Shown in pieces: positions 29,182-37,242 of a stretch of 64,000 bases of DNA. The stretch is from Pseudomonas cichorii. Its GTDB lineage: Bacteria > Pseudomonadota > Gammaproteobacteria > Pseudomonadales > Pseudomonadaceae. Under the pieces are notes generated by a model, which did no database searches, was not told the origin of the DNA, and worked only from the letters and a program-made list of their open reading frames with translations. A program made the translations under genes and the position numbers. The first letter of the stretch is position 1; each line of letters opens with the position of its first letter. The stretch lies in the NCBI RefSeq assembly GCF_018343775.1, contig NZ_CP074349.1, forward strand, positions 4,578,001 through 4,642,000. The letters run 5' to 3'.

Positions 29182-30362
29182 CAACCCGCTTCCTGCAGTG
29201 AGCCGGCGCGGATGGAGGTCTGAAGAACGTCCATGCAATAGAGGATGGCCTCCTCCACCTCCGCCTGGCTTTCACCTTCAAAGTGCAGCCGGGCCGGAAT
29301 TTCTTCGTAGCTGAACCCGCTGGACTCGCCTTGCCGCTGGATGCTGCTGTAGGTCAGCAACGGGTGTGACAGCTGCATTTTCGGGTCGAAGGCAAAACCA
29401 CCGGTAAACGGATTGGGCATCATCAGAAAACCGGTGATACGGTTTTTGACAGGCGCAACCGGATCCTTGAGCGCGGCACGGGTCCACAACTCATACAGAT
29501 CGATACCCTCGCTGCGTATGGCGACAAAAGGAATCTCGCCACCGCCGACCCGGCCACCGATCTCCAGAAACACCAACTCGCCGCGACGCTCGATGAACTC
29601 CAGATGAATGGCCTGATCCTTGAGGTTCAGCCGCACACAGACTTCCCGGGTAAAAGCCTGCACCGCTTCGATGAACCGGGAATCATCCACGGCCACCGAG
29701 CCCAGCGGCTGGCCGTTGCGGAAATCCAGGCAGGTATTCAGGTATTTCGACACCTTGAAGTAAGGCGTACTGTCGCCAGCCAGAATGGCATCGACATGAT
29801 AGATATCGCCTTCTATGTACTCTTCGACTTCATAGCCGGTGAAATCCAGCAGGTCAGGGATATCGGTCAGACGATCGATCTTCACGACACCGTCAGAAGC
29901 TGCGCCAACCTGGGGTTTGAGGATGACCGGATAACCGTGCTCGTGGCAGAACGCCTCGACGTCTTGGCGCGACAACACATTCCGGTACTGCGGATAGCGA
30001 ACCGCCGAGCCCTTCAACGCTTCTTTCATGCTGGCCTTGTTCCGGCACAGCAGGTTGTCAGCGATTTTCGCACCACTGATATTCAGCTCGGTACGCACCA
30101 GTGCAGCGGCATCCAGATCGTATTCCGAGAAGGCGATGACAAAATCGATGGCGTGCAGACGATGAATGGCCTGCGCTTCCTGCAGAATCACGTCGGCATC
30201 CAGTGCGCCGAGTTCAACCACTTTGAAACTGACCTTCGGATCGATCAGCCCCGCACGCCCCGCCAGGGAAATATAGGAAACGTCGACCTGAGCGTGATCA
30301 ATGTATTTGCGGTAATCGGAAAGCTCGTCATCGTAGCGGTTAATGATCAGAACATGCTTCAT
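29181..30362 (-). CDS. ATP-grasp ligase B
   Basis: 393 residues, ATP-grasp fold: an N-terminal Rossmann-like part (KHVLIINRYDDELSDY), a central ATP-binding region (GYPVILKPQVGAASDGVVK, YEVEEYIEGDIYHVDAI) and the metal-binding strand AIHLEFI...LVFLEIGGRVGGGEIP. Such enzymes activate a carboxylate as an acyl phosphate and join it to an amine, often building dipeptides or amides. It overlaps ATP-grasp A by four bases and the pentein gene by one, so all three are coupled. It differs clearly from ligase A, so the two probably use different substrates. Substrate unknown. Confidence 0.88.
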   Translation of the reverse strand: MKHVLIINRYDDELSDYRKYIDHAQVDVSYISLAGRAGLIDPKVSFKVVELGALDADVILQEAQAIHRLHAIDFVIAFSEYDLDAAALVRTELNISGAKIADNLLCRNKASMKEALKGSAVRYPQYRNVLSRQDVEAFCHEHGYPVILKPQVGAASDGVVKIDRLTDIPDLLDFTGYEVEEYIEGDIYHVDAILAGDSTPYFKVSKYLNTCLDFRNGQPLGSVAVDDSRFIEAVQAFTREVCVRLNLKDQAIHLEFIERRGELVFLEIGGRVGGGEIPFVAIRSEGIDLYELWTRAALKDPVAPVKNRITGFLMMPNPFTGGFAFDPKMQLSHPLLTYSSIQRQGESSGFSYEEIPARLHFEGESQAEVEEAILYCMDVLQTSIRAGSLQEAG

Positions 30363-31570
30363 ACGATTGCTACCTCGTTGTGTACCCGTCCGACCAGACT
30401 TCTGACCGCATCCTCATCCGCACCACCGAACATCACGTAGCCAACCCGAGAGGTCCAGTCCTGATGCGAGCCCAGCGCGTCGCCGGTACTGAAGTAGATC
30501 TGATGGGAGAGGTAATACGGACTGTCGATAAGCTCACCGAGGCCGTGCAGCCGGGTGAATTCGCTTTTCTCGCCGCGGGGAATGAAGGCGATGGCACTGA
30601 CACCGCTCGTCTGTGGTACGACAGGTTTATCGATGCTCAGGTATTCACAGAGCGTTTCGAGGGCCAGATCGATTCCGCTGGCCCGCTTGATCAGTTCGAC
30701 GATGCTGTCGCCCGGAAGACGAGCCGCCAGTTCGACCGCGACTGGCTGGCCTTCAGGGGTAACCCGCAGTTCAAGATGGAAAGGGCCGACGTTCAGGCTG
30801 ATGGCATCCAGCACCGCCAGCGCATAGTCGGTCAGGGTGCTGCGAAACGCTTCATCGTAGCCCTGGCCGACAATGTGGCCGATCTCGACAAAATAAGGTT
30901 CCGAGCCGAGCAGCTTTTCGGTGATGGAGGCGATGGTGACACTTCCGTCCCTGCGCACCACACCTTCGATGCTGTATTCGTTGCCGGGAATGTACTCTTC
31001 GACAATCAGGCGTCCGCTGGCGGTAAAGCCCGTGTCATTCGGCAGCGACTCACGAAAGGCATTGACGGCCTCGACCAGCTCTTGCTGGTTATAAAGCTTG
31101 CGTACCCCGATGCTCCCGGCCATGTCCACCGGCTTGACCACTGCCGGAAAACTGAAACCTGCGGGCACTGTCACCGGATCATCGCTGCTGAGCAGAAAAA
31201 AGCCGATATCGCTGAGCCCCTTTTCGGTCAGGCAGCTGCGAAAGTTGAACTTGTTGCGCACCTGCTGCACGGCGTTCTCGCTCAGATGCGTCTTGCCTTG
31301 CGCAGCGCCCAGGCTGGCAGCCATCGCGACGGCATATTCCACCCCGGGAAGAATGGCGCTGACAGTGCCCAGTTCATTGATTGCCGCCATCTGCGCGTCG
31401 AAATCGCCCGTGTCGATCCGGATGACCTGGCGAATCTTGTCGTGCTGCTCGGGACCAAGCTCCTGCTCGCCCCCGTCGACGGAAAAGACATATACATCAA
31501 CGCCCAGTTGCTGCGCTGCATTGAGATAGTTGATGCCGGATGAAACAGGATCGATGACAACTATGGACAT
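30359..31570 (-). CDS. ATP-grasp ligase A
   Basis: 403 residues, ATP-grasp. An N-terminal domain (IVVIDPVSSGINYL) is followed by lysine and glycine-loop segments FSFPAVVKPVDMAGSIGVRK and the adenine-binding LIVEEYIPGNEYSIEGV. The catalytic metal strand is GPFHLELRVTPEG...VAVELAARLPGDSIVELI. This pattern is that of L-amino-acid ligase/biotin-carboxylase-like enzymes. The ATG has GGAGAC upstream. It starts 14 bases after the ferredoxin-reductase gene, and its stop overlaps ligase B (ATGA). Likely to form an amide bond in the pathway's product. Confidence 0.88.
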   Translation of the reverse strand: MSIVVIDPVSSGINYLNAAQQLGVDVYVFSVDGGEQELGPEQHDKIRQVIRIDTGDFDAQMAAINELGTVSAILPGVEYAVAMAASLGAAQGKTHLSENAVQQVRNKFNFRSCLTEKGLSDIGFFLLSSDDPVTVPAGFSFPAVVKPVDMAGSIGVRKLYNQQELVEAVNAFRESLPNDTGFTASGRLIVEEYIPGNEYSIEGVVRRDGSVTIASITEKLLGSEPYFVEIGHIVGQGYDEAFRSTLTDYALAVLDAISLNVGPFHLELRVTPEGQPVAVELAARLPGDSIVELIKRASGIDLALETLCEYLSIDKPVVPQTSGVSAIAFIPRGEKSEFTRLHGLGELIDSPYYLSHQIYFSTGDALGSHQDWTSRVGYVMFGGADEDAVRSLVGRVHNEVAIV

Positions 31571-31584
31571 TGTTCAGTCTCCGA

Positions 31585-32472
31585 CTATCCAAAACTTTCG
31601 AGTTCACATAAGGGAAGGTTCTTGAGCTTGCCAATTACCAGATCCGACCCGACACCCACTGTCAGCGCATCCACTGCCAAGTATTCGCCAATATCGAAAT
31701 CCGCACAGGTCCAGTCAGGAAAAGGAATGTTGACGACATTGACCTTGCATTCGACGGAACTGCGAAACCTTTCAATACAGCCTGAGTGGTAGACGGAAAG
31801 ACTGGTGCGATTGACGGCATACACTTCAACTTCACCGATATTGTGTTTCAGCACCAACTCCTGCGCACGGCTCAACGCCGCTCCCATGCCGCTGCCACCG
31901 CTGACAATATTCAAGCGGCTCATGGCATCTTCATAATCAGGCAACGAAGGACTGACGATGGAGTACTCCAGTCGGTCGCCAACGGACAATGTTGCAAACA
32001 GACTTGAGAACAGTCCGCCGGGGCGCAACTTCACATGAAACGTGATGCTGTCATACGCTTTCTTGCCGAGTATGACAACGGAATAATTACGCACCGCTGA
32101 AGTACCGGGATGCTTCAACGTCACGACGGATTTGGCGTTATAAAAAACCCGTTTGACCTCCAGGACGACTTCCATGACCTGTTCGGACAAATACGTTTTA
32201 CTTTTGAGCCTGGCGGCATGAAAGCTGCTGATCGCGGGGACAATATCAATATCCGTTTCTGCCCTGCTTATACAGGGCAGAAATTCGCTTTGTACTGCAA
32301 CTTCCACACCGTCCTCCAGAACGCGGCCTGACACCAATCGGCATCGACACACTCTGCACACACCTTTAAGGCAACCTTTTACGAGCGTTCCGGAAGGGAT
32401 TGCATCAATAAGAGGCTGCCTGCTGTCGGCGGTGTAGGTCTGCTCTCCAACGCGGACACTATAAGTTGCCAT
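31585..32472 (-). CDS. [2Fe-2S] ferredoxin-NAD(P)H reductase fusion
   Basis: 295 residues. The N-terminal ~80 form a plant-type [2Fe-2S] ferredoxin domain: Cys34-x4-Cys39-x2-Cys42 and Cys67 (Cys44 is extra). The rest is an FNR-like reductase: the flavin motif RNYS and an NAD(P)-binding GGSGMGAALSRAQEL. This is the architecture of reductases that serve non-heme oxygenases (BenC/XylZ-type). It sits between the diiron oxidase gene and the ligase genes, with 24- and 14-base gaps, so it is very likely the dedicated electron supply of that oxidase. The C-terminus is short and poorly conserved by eye. Confidence 0.85.
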   Translation of the reverse strand: MATYSVRVGEQTYTADSRQPLIDAIPSGTLVKGCLKGVCRVCRCRLVSGRVLEDGVEVAVQSEFLPCISRAETDIDIVPAISSFHAARLKSKTYLSEQVMEVVLEVKRVFYNAKSVVTLKHPGTSAVRNYSVVILGKKAYDSITFHVKLRPGGLFSSLFATLSVGDRLEYSIVSPSLPDYEDAMSRLNIVSGGSGMGAALSRAQELVLKHNIGEVEVYAVNRTSLSVYHSGCIERFRSSVECKVNVVNIPFPDWTCADFDIGEYLAVDALTVGVGSDLVIGKLKNLPLCELESFG

Positions 32473-32496
32473 TACACCGGCCTTCAGTGATGTGTA

Positions 32497-33174
32497 TTAA
32501 AGCGTTGAAGCACGCAGAGCCTGGAAGTATTCGCCCACCATCGGGATGAACGCCTTGATATGGACAACGGCCTTGTCCAGATCCTTTTCATCCTTGATGA
32601 CCGAGGCAAGCATGTTGTTCATCATGCCGCTGTGGTCTTCCGCCTCGTCGAACGCGACGTGAGAGGCTGCGCCACTCACCGCTGGCTGGCCCATGCTGGC
32701 GCTGGCTTTCTGGGTGATGAACGAGCTGTATTTATCGCCGTAGTACTCCAGGAACCAGTCCCAGGTGATCGCTGGCAGCGGGCCGAACTTGCTGACGCAC
32801 AGGTTCAGGTAGCCCATCAGCTTCCAGGTTTCCGGAAAGGCAAACTCGGCCTGGACATCGGATTTGGAATAACCGTAGGTGATGAGATCCTGACCGAACA
32901 TTTCATCATGCCCAAACTCATCGTACAGATAGTAGGAGAGTTGTTTGGCAGCCGAGATATTGTCGACGGCGGCAACCTGGACAGCACGGGCATCCAGTTC
33001 GTTGTTCATGTGAATGCGGATCACGCACTCCAGGATGTGACGCTTGTAGTAATGCTCATTGAACCAGTCCCCCTGGTGGAACTCGCCCATGATGTTGTCT
33101 TTCTTGAATTCTGCATCCAGGCAGGCATCAACGGTGGACTCAAGCTTTTTCAATATCACATCAGTGGAAATCAT
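32497..33174 (-). CDS. heme-oxygenase-like diiron oxidase (HDO)
   Basis: 225 residues, all helical. Candidate metal ligands are Glu86 and His89 (DEFGHDE), Glu143 (DWFLEYY) and His172-x3-Asp176 (SHVAFDEAED), with Glu179 and His181 nearby. The E-x2-H, then E about 54 later, then H-x3-D order and spacing resemble the HDO superfamily (UndA, BesC, SznF central domain) from memory. These enzymes perform N-oxygenation, desaturation or oxidative C-C cleavage. It is the first gene of the six-gene operon; GGAGAGG precedes the ATG. Substrate unknown; an inactive TenA-like fold is a possible alternative. Confidence 0.78.
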   Translation of the reverse strand: MISTDVILKKLESTVDACLDAEFKKDNIMGEFHQGDWFNEHYYKRHILECVIRIHMNNELDARAVQVAAVDNISAAKQLSYYLYDEFGHDEMFGQDLITYGYSKSDVQAEFAFPETWKLMGYLNLCVSKFGPLPAITWDWFLEYYGDKYSSFITQKASASMGQPAVSGAASHVAFDEAEDHSGMMNNMLASVIKDEKDLDKAVVHIKAFIPMVGEYFQALRASTL

Positions 33175-33901
33175 CGGTTATACCTCTCCATTATGGTCAT
33201 CAGATATCAATGACTTTATTATTTCAGCGAGATGCTGATCCCTATCACATGCCACTACAGCGTAAAAAATAACCCCTTTCACAAATGGCTGGAAAAATAG
33301 CCTGTGACGCTCTCGACAAAAGAGCAGGCAAGACTACTATTACAAAGCCATCATTTAATAAACCCGTCCAGGGGAGCGGCAGTATTAGCGCAGTCGATTT
33401 CAAATTCAAGACCTGATACCGAATTAACTTTTTACTCCCTGCTATCGAAATCCTGCAGACATACCCGATAAATATCCAGGAAATCATCCTGAACTTTCTT
33501 ACTCTTCGGACAGCAGAAAACATGACGACATCGCTGAAGCAGCGGTCATATAAATGAATTCACGAATTCAGCGTCCGACGCACTGAACCTGCGCGTGTTC
33601 AGCCCAACGTTATTTGCACACTGTCAGTACACAAGAAGCGCAGACTATTGCAGGTAATGCCGCACAGAAGTGCTCGGGGGCCATGTTTTCGATTTTCTGC
33701 TTCCATGCACAACATTCCATTGGATCCAATTCTCGCCAGCATCCTAATACCCCCAATAAACGTCTGCAAGCAACTTTCTGATCTATGCAACAAACAAAGG
33801 GTTTGGTTACCGACCGGCGTATTGCTCAAAAGCCGGGGTCGTGATCGCTTTCCAGAGTCCGCCCGGCAGGCTAGTCTTGCAAGTCAACCAGAGGACTTTC
33901 G
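33175..33901. other. AT-rich 727-base leader upstream of the HDO operon
   Basis: It lies between the operon start and the divergent DUF6231-like gene. Base composition is visibly lower in GC than the flanks. Frames exist on the minus strand (33245-33523, 33599-33829), but they have poor codon use and no ribosome-binding site, so I do not call them. No HrpL box (GGAACC-N15/16-CCAC) is visible facing the operon. It probably holds the operon's promoter and regulator sites. Confidence 0.5.
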
Positions 33902-34399
33902 ATGACCGTCGGCTATTCCACCCGCACCCCGCAGCAAGCCCTGGCCGCCCTGCTCGACCGCTACGCTCCCGAGCGCCTGCTGCTGGTCGGAGCGCAGGAG
34001 TTTCCTGCGCTGCACGCCTTCCGAGAAGCACACCCTCAGACCGAGGTGGCGCAGGCGGCTCCCGGTAACCTGCCGGCGGAACTGGCTGCACAACGTTTCG
34101 ACCTGGCCCTGGTGGTCGATTGCCTGGAGCACATTCCCAAGCGCACCGGCCTTGAGTTGCTGGGCGGCATCCGCAACCTGAATGCCAGCCGCATCGCGGT
34201 ACTGGCCGACCTGCAAGCCTGTGGCTGGCAGGAAACCGACTTCTTTTCACTGGCCCTGCAATCGAGCGAACGCTTCGTGCGTGACGAGCAGGTCCTGACC
34301 CTGTTCACCTACGACTTGCGCGAATACAAGCAGGTCCCCGACTGGCTGAACTCGAAATTCTGGGCCAACCCGGAAAACTTCGGCAAATACTGGTGGTGA
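33902..34399 (+). CDS. DUF6231-like methyltransferase-fold protein
   Basis: 165 residues with a Rossmann-like pattern: a first strand/turn LLLVGAQEFPAL, a second acidic strand FDLALVVDCLEHIPKRTG and RIAVLADLQACGW. This resembles a reduced SAM-methyltransferase fold lacking the usual GxGxG. The C-terminus ends NPENFGKYWW. Similar Pseudomonas proteins carry the DUF6231 label as I recall; no function is known. It precedes the ychJ homologue by 3 bases, so the two form an operon. Confidence 0.7.
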   Translation: MTVGYSTRTPQQALAALLDRYAPERLLLVGAQEFPALHAFREAHPQTEVAQAAPGNLPAELAAQRFDLALVVDCLEHIPKRTGLELLGGIRNLNASRIAVLADLQACGWQETDFFSLALQSSERFVRDEQVLTLFTYDLREYKQVPDWLNSKFWANPENFGKYWW

Positions 34400-34402
34400 T
34401 TC

Positions 34403-34876
34403 ATGATTAGCGCTATTTGTCCCTGCGGCAGCGGGGATCTGTTGTTGGCCTGCTGCGGTCACTTTCATGCGGGACAACCTGCACCTTGCGCCGAGAAGCT
34501 GATGCGCTCGCGCTATAGCGCTTATGTGCTGGGCCTGATCGATTATCTGGTCGACACCACGCTCCCCGCACAAAGAAGCGGACTGGATCGTCAATCCATC
34601 GCTCAATGGAGTGCGCAAAGCACCTGGCTGGGACTTGAGGTGGAAAGTTCGGAAGTGTTTGGCGGCAAGCCCGAGCACGCCTTCGTCACTTTCACGGCTC
34701 GCTGGCATGACGGCAGCGGTGAGCACAGTCACCGCGAGCGCTCTTCATTTGTGCAGAACCAGGGCCGCTGGTATTTCATCGACCCCACCGCCCCGCTCAA
34801 GGCCGGCCGCAATGACGCCTGCCCTTGCGGGAGTGAACAGAAGTTCAAGAAGTGTTGTGCGAGTTACATTGGCTGA
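34403..34876 (+). CDS. ychJ: YchJ family SEC-C metal-binding protein
   Basis: 157 residues. An N-terminal SEC-C zinc motif ([17 protein letters not shown]), a central NTF2-like domain ([32 protein letters not shown]) and a second C-terminal SEC-C motif ([13 protein letters not shown]) give the UPF0225/YchJ layout. SEC-C motifs bind zinc and contact the ribosome or SecB-type partners in SecA. The role of YchJ is unknown. It follows the DUF6231-like gene closely. Confidence 0.9.
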   Translation: MISAICPCGSGDLLLACCGHFHAGQPAPCAEKLMRSRYSAYVLGLIDYLVDTTLPAQRSGLDRQSIAQWSAQSTWLGLEVESSEVFGGKPEHAFVTFTARWHDGSGEHSHRERSSFVQNQGRWYFIDPTAPLKAGRNDACPCGSEQKFKKCCASYIG

Positions 34877-34891
34877 GTCTGGAGTCGTTGT

Positions 34892-34940
34892 CTTCGCGAA
34901 TGAAGTCGCGCCTACGCAGGCTTGTGTAGAAGCGAATTCA
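34892..34940. repeat. degenerate REP-like repeat after ychJ
   Basis: TTCGCGAATGAAGTCGCGCC and, inverted, AGAAGCGAATTCA are two decayed half copies of the palindrome seen at 16722 and 61921. Confidence 0.55.
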
Positions 34941-34950
34941 CCGCCTCCCT

Positions 34951-35469
34951 TTAGGGCGCGAGCTTCAGGTGTGAAATATCGGGATTGAGCGCTTTCACGG
35001 TCGGTTTTGCCTGCCCCATATCGCTGCCGGCCGGGGCCAGGCTCAAGGCGGAAAGGTCCAGCGCCGGTGCCGACTGCTCAGGCTTGGGGTCCTGCATGTC
35101 ACTGCCGACTGCGGCCATCGACAAATCAGGAGCATCGACGTCCACGAAAGCCGCCATGTACAGGTCCCGAGGCTTGACCTGCAAACGCCCGTTGCCCGAC
35201 TCGGCAGGCGGCGGTGCCAGCTCCACTTCTTCGGCCGGCAGGTTCATGTCCAGCACTTCGACCAACGCACCCGCACGCTCCAGTGTCGCGCGGTATTTCT
35301 CGGCGGCCTCGGCATCAAGGTTGCTTTTCAACACCAGCCGACGCCCGGAAAACAGCAACGCCAGGCGCTGCTCATCGGCCTGAAACAGTTTGCCCAGATT
35401 AGCCTGTACCCTTTCAGGCTGGGCACCGGGAACCAACTGGCCGCAAAAGACAATTTCATAGAAGTTCAT
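34951..35469 (-). CDS. conserved hypothetical protein with repeat-rich tail
   Basis: 172 residues. The first ~75 (NFYEIVFCGQLVPGAQPERVQ ... ERAGALVEV) form a small alpha/beta domain resembling an N-terminal domain found in several Pseudomonas envelope proteins. The rest is low-complexity, with repeated acidic motifs (DLSMAAVGSDMQDPKP, LDLSALSLAPAGSDMGQAKP) ending PDISHLKLAP. No signal peptide. It is divergent from the LEA-type lipoprotein. Function unknown. Confidence 0.6.
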   Translation of the reverse strand: MNFYEIVFCGQLVPGAQPERVQANLGKLFQADEQRLALLFSGRRLVLKSNLDAEAAEKYRATLERAGALVEVLDMNLPAEEVELAPPPAESGNGRLQVKPRDLYMAAFVDVDAPDLSMAAVGSDMQDPKPEQSAPALDLSALSLAPAGSDMGQAKPTVKALNPDISHLKLAP

Positions 35470-35570
35470 GCACTGGCACTCATACTGCTTGTGACAGGAG
35501 TATGGCGCAGCCTCGGCAGCCCCAACAAGCTAGCCAGTTGCTAAACTCAGCGTACATACGGAGCACCACC

Positions 35571-36068
35571 ATGTTCATCCGGGCAACCATTACAAGAACG
35601 ATAAGCCTTGCGCTGCTGCTACTGGGGCTGAGCGGTTGCTCGACATGGAGCAGCCTCACCTCCTTTCAGGACCCTGATGTCCATCTGCTCAGAGTCCAGG
35701 TCGTCAAGGCCAGGCTGACGCAGCAGGATTTCAACCTGCACTTTGTCGTCGACAACCCCAACGACTCACGCATCTTGGTTCGCGGCTTTCGCTACAAGGT
35801 CATGCTCAACGATGTGCTGCTGGCAGACGACAGGTCCAATGACTGGTTTTTTGTCCCCGCCAACAGCCAGAAGACATTCGTGGTGCCGGTCAGGACCAAC
35901 CTCTGGCGACACGTGAAGTACATCGCCGAACTGATGAAAAACCCCGACGAGAAGGTTCGTTACCGGCTTGAAGGCAGGCTCAAGACAGGAATCATCTTGC
36001 GCCACAGCACCACAATCGAACGCAGCGAAACGGTAAACCTCCGGGAACTGCTGCTCAAGAATCGCTAA
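35571..36068 (+). CDS. LEA-type 2 (WHy domain) lipoprotein
   Basis: 165 residues. The ATG at 35571 follows CGGAG and starts a lipoprotein signal peptide with lipobox LSGC (Cys23). The in-frame extension upstream has no such signal. The mature part is a WHy/LEA-2 domain ([35 protein letters not shown]), related to plant desiccation-stress proteins and probably involved in envelope lipid or stress protection. It forms a cluster with the SEC-C gene downstream. Confidence 0.85.
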   Translation: MFIRATITRTISLALLLLGLSGCSTWSSLTSFQDPDVHLLRVQVVKARLTQQDFNLHFVVDNPNDSRILVRGFRYKVMLNDVLLADDRSNDWFFVPANSQKTFVVPVRTNLWRHVKYIAELMKNPDEKVRYRLEGRLKTGIILRHSTTIERSETVNLRELLLKNR

Positions 36069-36130
36069 AGGTATTGCTGCACGCGCATTTGCGAGATAAT
36101 GCGCGCCGATTCGATTACGGAGTACCCCCG

Positions 36131-36331
36131 ATGAACCAGCAAGCCCATGTCCATGGCCCTGATTGCAACCACGATCATGACCATCACGATCACCAGCACG
36201 GCCATGTTCACGGCCCGAACTGCGGCCACGCTCACCAGGAGCCGGCGCGCAATGCCCTGAAGGACGTTGGCCGCAACGATCCTTGCCCATGCGGCAGCGA
36301 CAAGAAATTCAAGAAGTGCCACGGCGCGTGA
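36131..36331 (+). CDS. small His-rich SEC-C zinc-binding protein
   Basis: 66 residues. The N-terminal half is histidine-rich ([24 protein letters not shown], shown here in two parts: [10 protein letters not shown] and [10 protein letters not shown]) and may bind nickel or zinc. The C-terminus is a SEC-C motif ([14 protein letters not shown]). The ATG at 36131 is preceded by GGAG; the frame extends upstream without support. It lies 62 bases after the LEA lipoprotein and before a strong terminator. A metal-storage or ribosome-linked role is possible but unproven. Confidence 0.8.
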   Translation: MNQQAHVHGPDCNHDHDHHDHQHGHVHGPNCGHAHQEPARNALKDVGRNDPCPCGSDKKFKKCHGA

Positions 36332-36349
36332 AGCGCTGAGCATTTTGCC

Positions 36350-36378
36350 AACGGCCTGCCTTGCAGGCCGTTTTCATT
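36350..36378 (+). terminator. terminator after the SEC-C gene
   Basis: AACGGCCTGC-CTT-GCAGGCCGTT followed by TTCATTT: a 10-bp stem with a short T-rich tail. Confidence 0.85.
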
Positions 36379-36439
36379 TGTATGGAGAGTTCAAGGGAGA
36401 GTAAAACAGTCGGTCTTGATCAATCACATGGAGCCTTCA

Positions 36440-37084
36440 ATGATCGACCTTCATTACTGGACCACTCCCAATGGTCACAAGATCACCCTGTTCCTTGAAG
36501 AAACGGGCCTGCCTTACAAGATCTTCCCGGTGAACATTGGCAAGGACGAGCAGTTCGAGCCTGGCTTCCTGAAAATCGCGCCCAACAATCGTATTCCGGC
36601 CATTGTCGATCACGAACCAACCGATGGCGGTGAGCCTCTGAGCCTGTTCGAGTCCGGCGCAATCCTGCTGTATCTGGCGGACAAGACCGGCAAATTCATC
36701 TCTCAGGATTTCCGTGGCCGTCAGGAAACCCTGCAATGGCTGTTCTGGCAGATGGGTGGCCTTGGGCCGATGGCAGGCCAGAATCACCACTTCAACCGCT
36801 TCGCCAAGGAAAAGATTCCTTATGCGATCAAACGCTATGTGGATGAAACCGCCCGTCTGTACGGCGTACTGAACAAGCGTCTGGCCGACCGTGACTTTGT
36901 GGCTGGCAGCGAGTACAGCATTGCAGACATGGCGATCTATCCATGGATCGTGCCGCATACCTTTCAGCAGCAGAACCTGGATGACTTCCCTCACCTCAAG
37001 CGCTGGTTCGAAACCATTGCCGGGCGTGAGGCTACCCAAAGGGCGTATGCGCTGGTCGAGCAGATCAATCCACAGAAGCCTTGA
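36440..37084 (+). CDS. glutathione S-transferase, Ure2p/YfcG-like
   Basis: 214 residues from MIDLHYWTTPNGHK, with GGAG 8 bases upstream. The N-terminal thioredoxin fold carries TTPNGHKITLFLEETG and the glutathione-binding ESGAILLYLA. The C-terminal helical domain has QWLFWQMGGLGPMAGQNHHF and YSIADMAIYPW. The N-P-N/TPN motif in place of Cys or Ser is typical of YfcG/YghU-type enzymes with disulfide-bond reductase activity. Soluble and monocistronic. Confidence 0.9.
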   Translation: MIDLHYWTTPNGHKITLFLEETGLPYKIFPVNIGKDEQFEPGFLKIAPNNRIPAIVDHEPTDGGEPLSLFESGAILLYLADKTGKFISQDFRGRQETLQWLFWQMGGLGPMAGQNHHFNRFAKEKIPYAIKRYVDETARLYGVLNKRLADRDFVAGSEYSIADMAIYPWIVPHTFQQQNLDDFPHLKRWFETIAGREATQRAYALVEQINPQKP

Positions 37085-37091
37085 TGATGCT

Positions 37092-37140
37092 CTTCGCGAA
37101 TGAATTCGCTCCTGGCCGGCTGGGGGTGGATTCATTTGCT
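37092..37140. repeat. degenerate REP-like repeat after GST gene
   Basis: CTTCGCGAATGAATTCGCTCC is intact; the second arm GGATTCATTTGC at 37128-37139 is decayed. Confidence 0.55.
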
Positions 37141-37242
37141 TTGTAAAATCCTGAAATAAACTCCCCTTCCCGTCTTGCGTGGCGCCTGTCCGCTCTCTAA
37201 CGTAGCGACCTTTACATACGCCACCCCCGCGGGAGTTTCGCC

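Noticed and set aside
33245..33829. Two small minus-strand frames in the HDO leader
   Set aside because: No ribosome-binding site, weak codon pattern, composition like non-coding AT-rich DNA.
33175..33901. HrpL box for the HDO operon, as expected if it were hsv-like
   Set aside because: No GGAACC-spacer-CCAC pattern was found on the minus strand.
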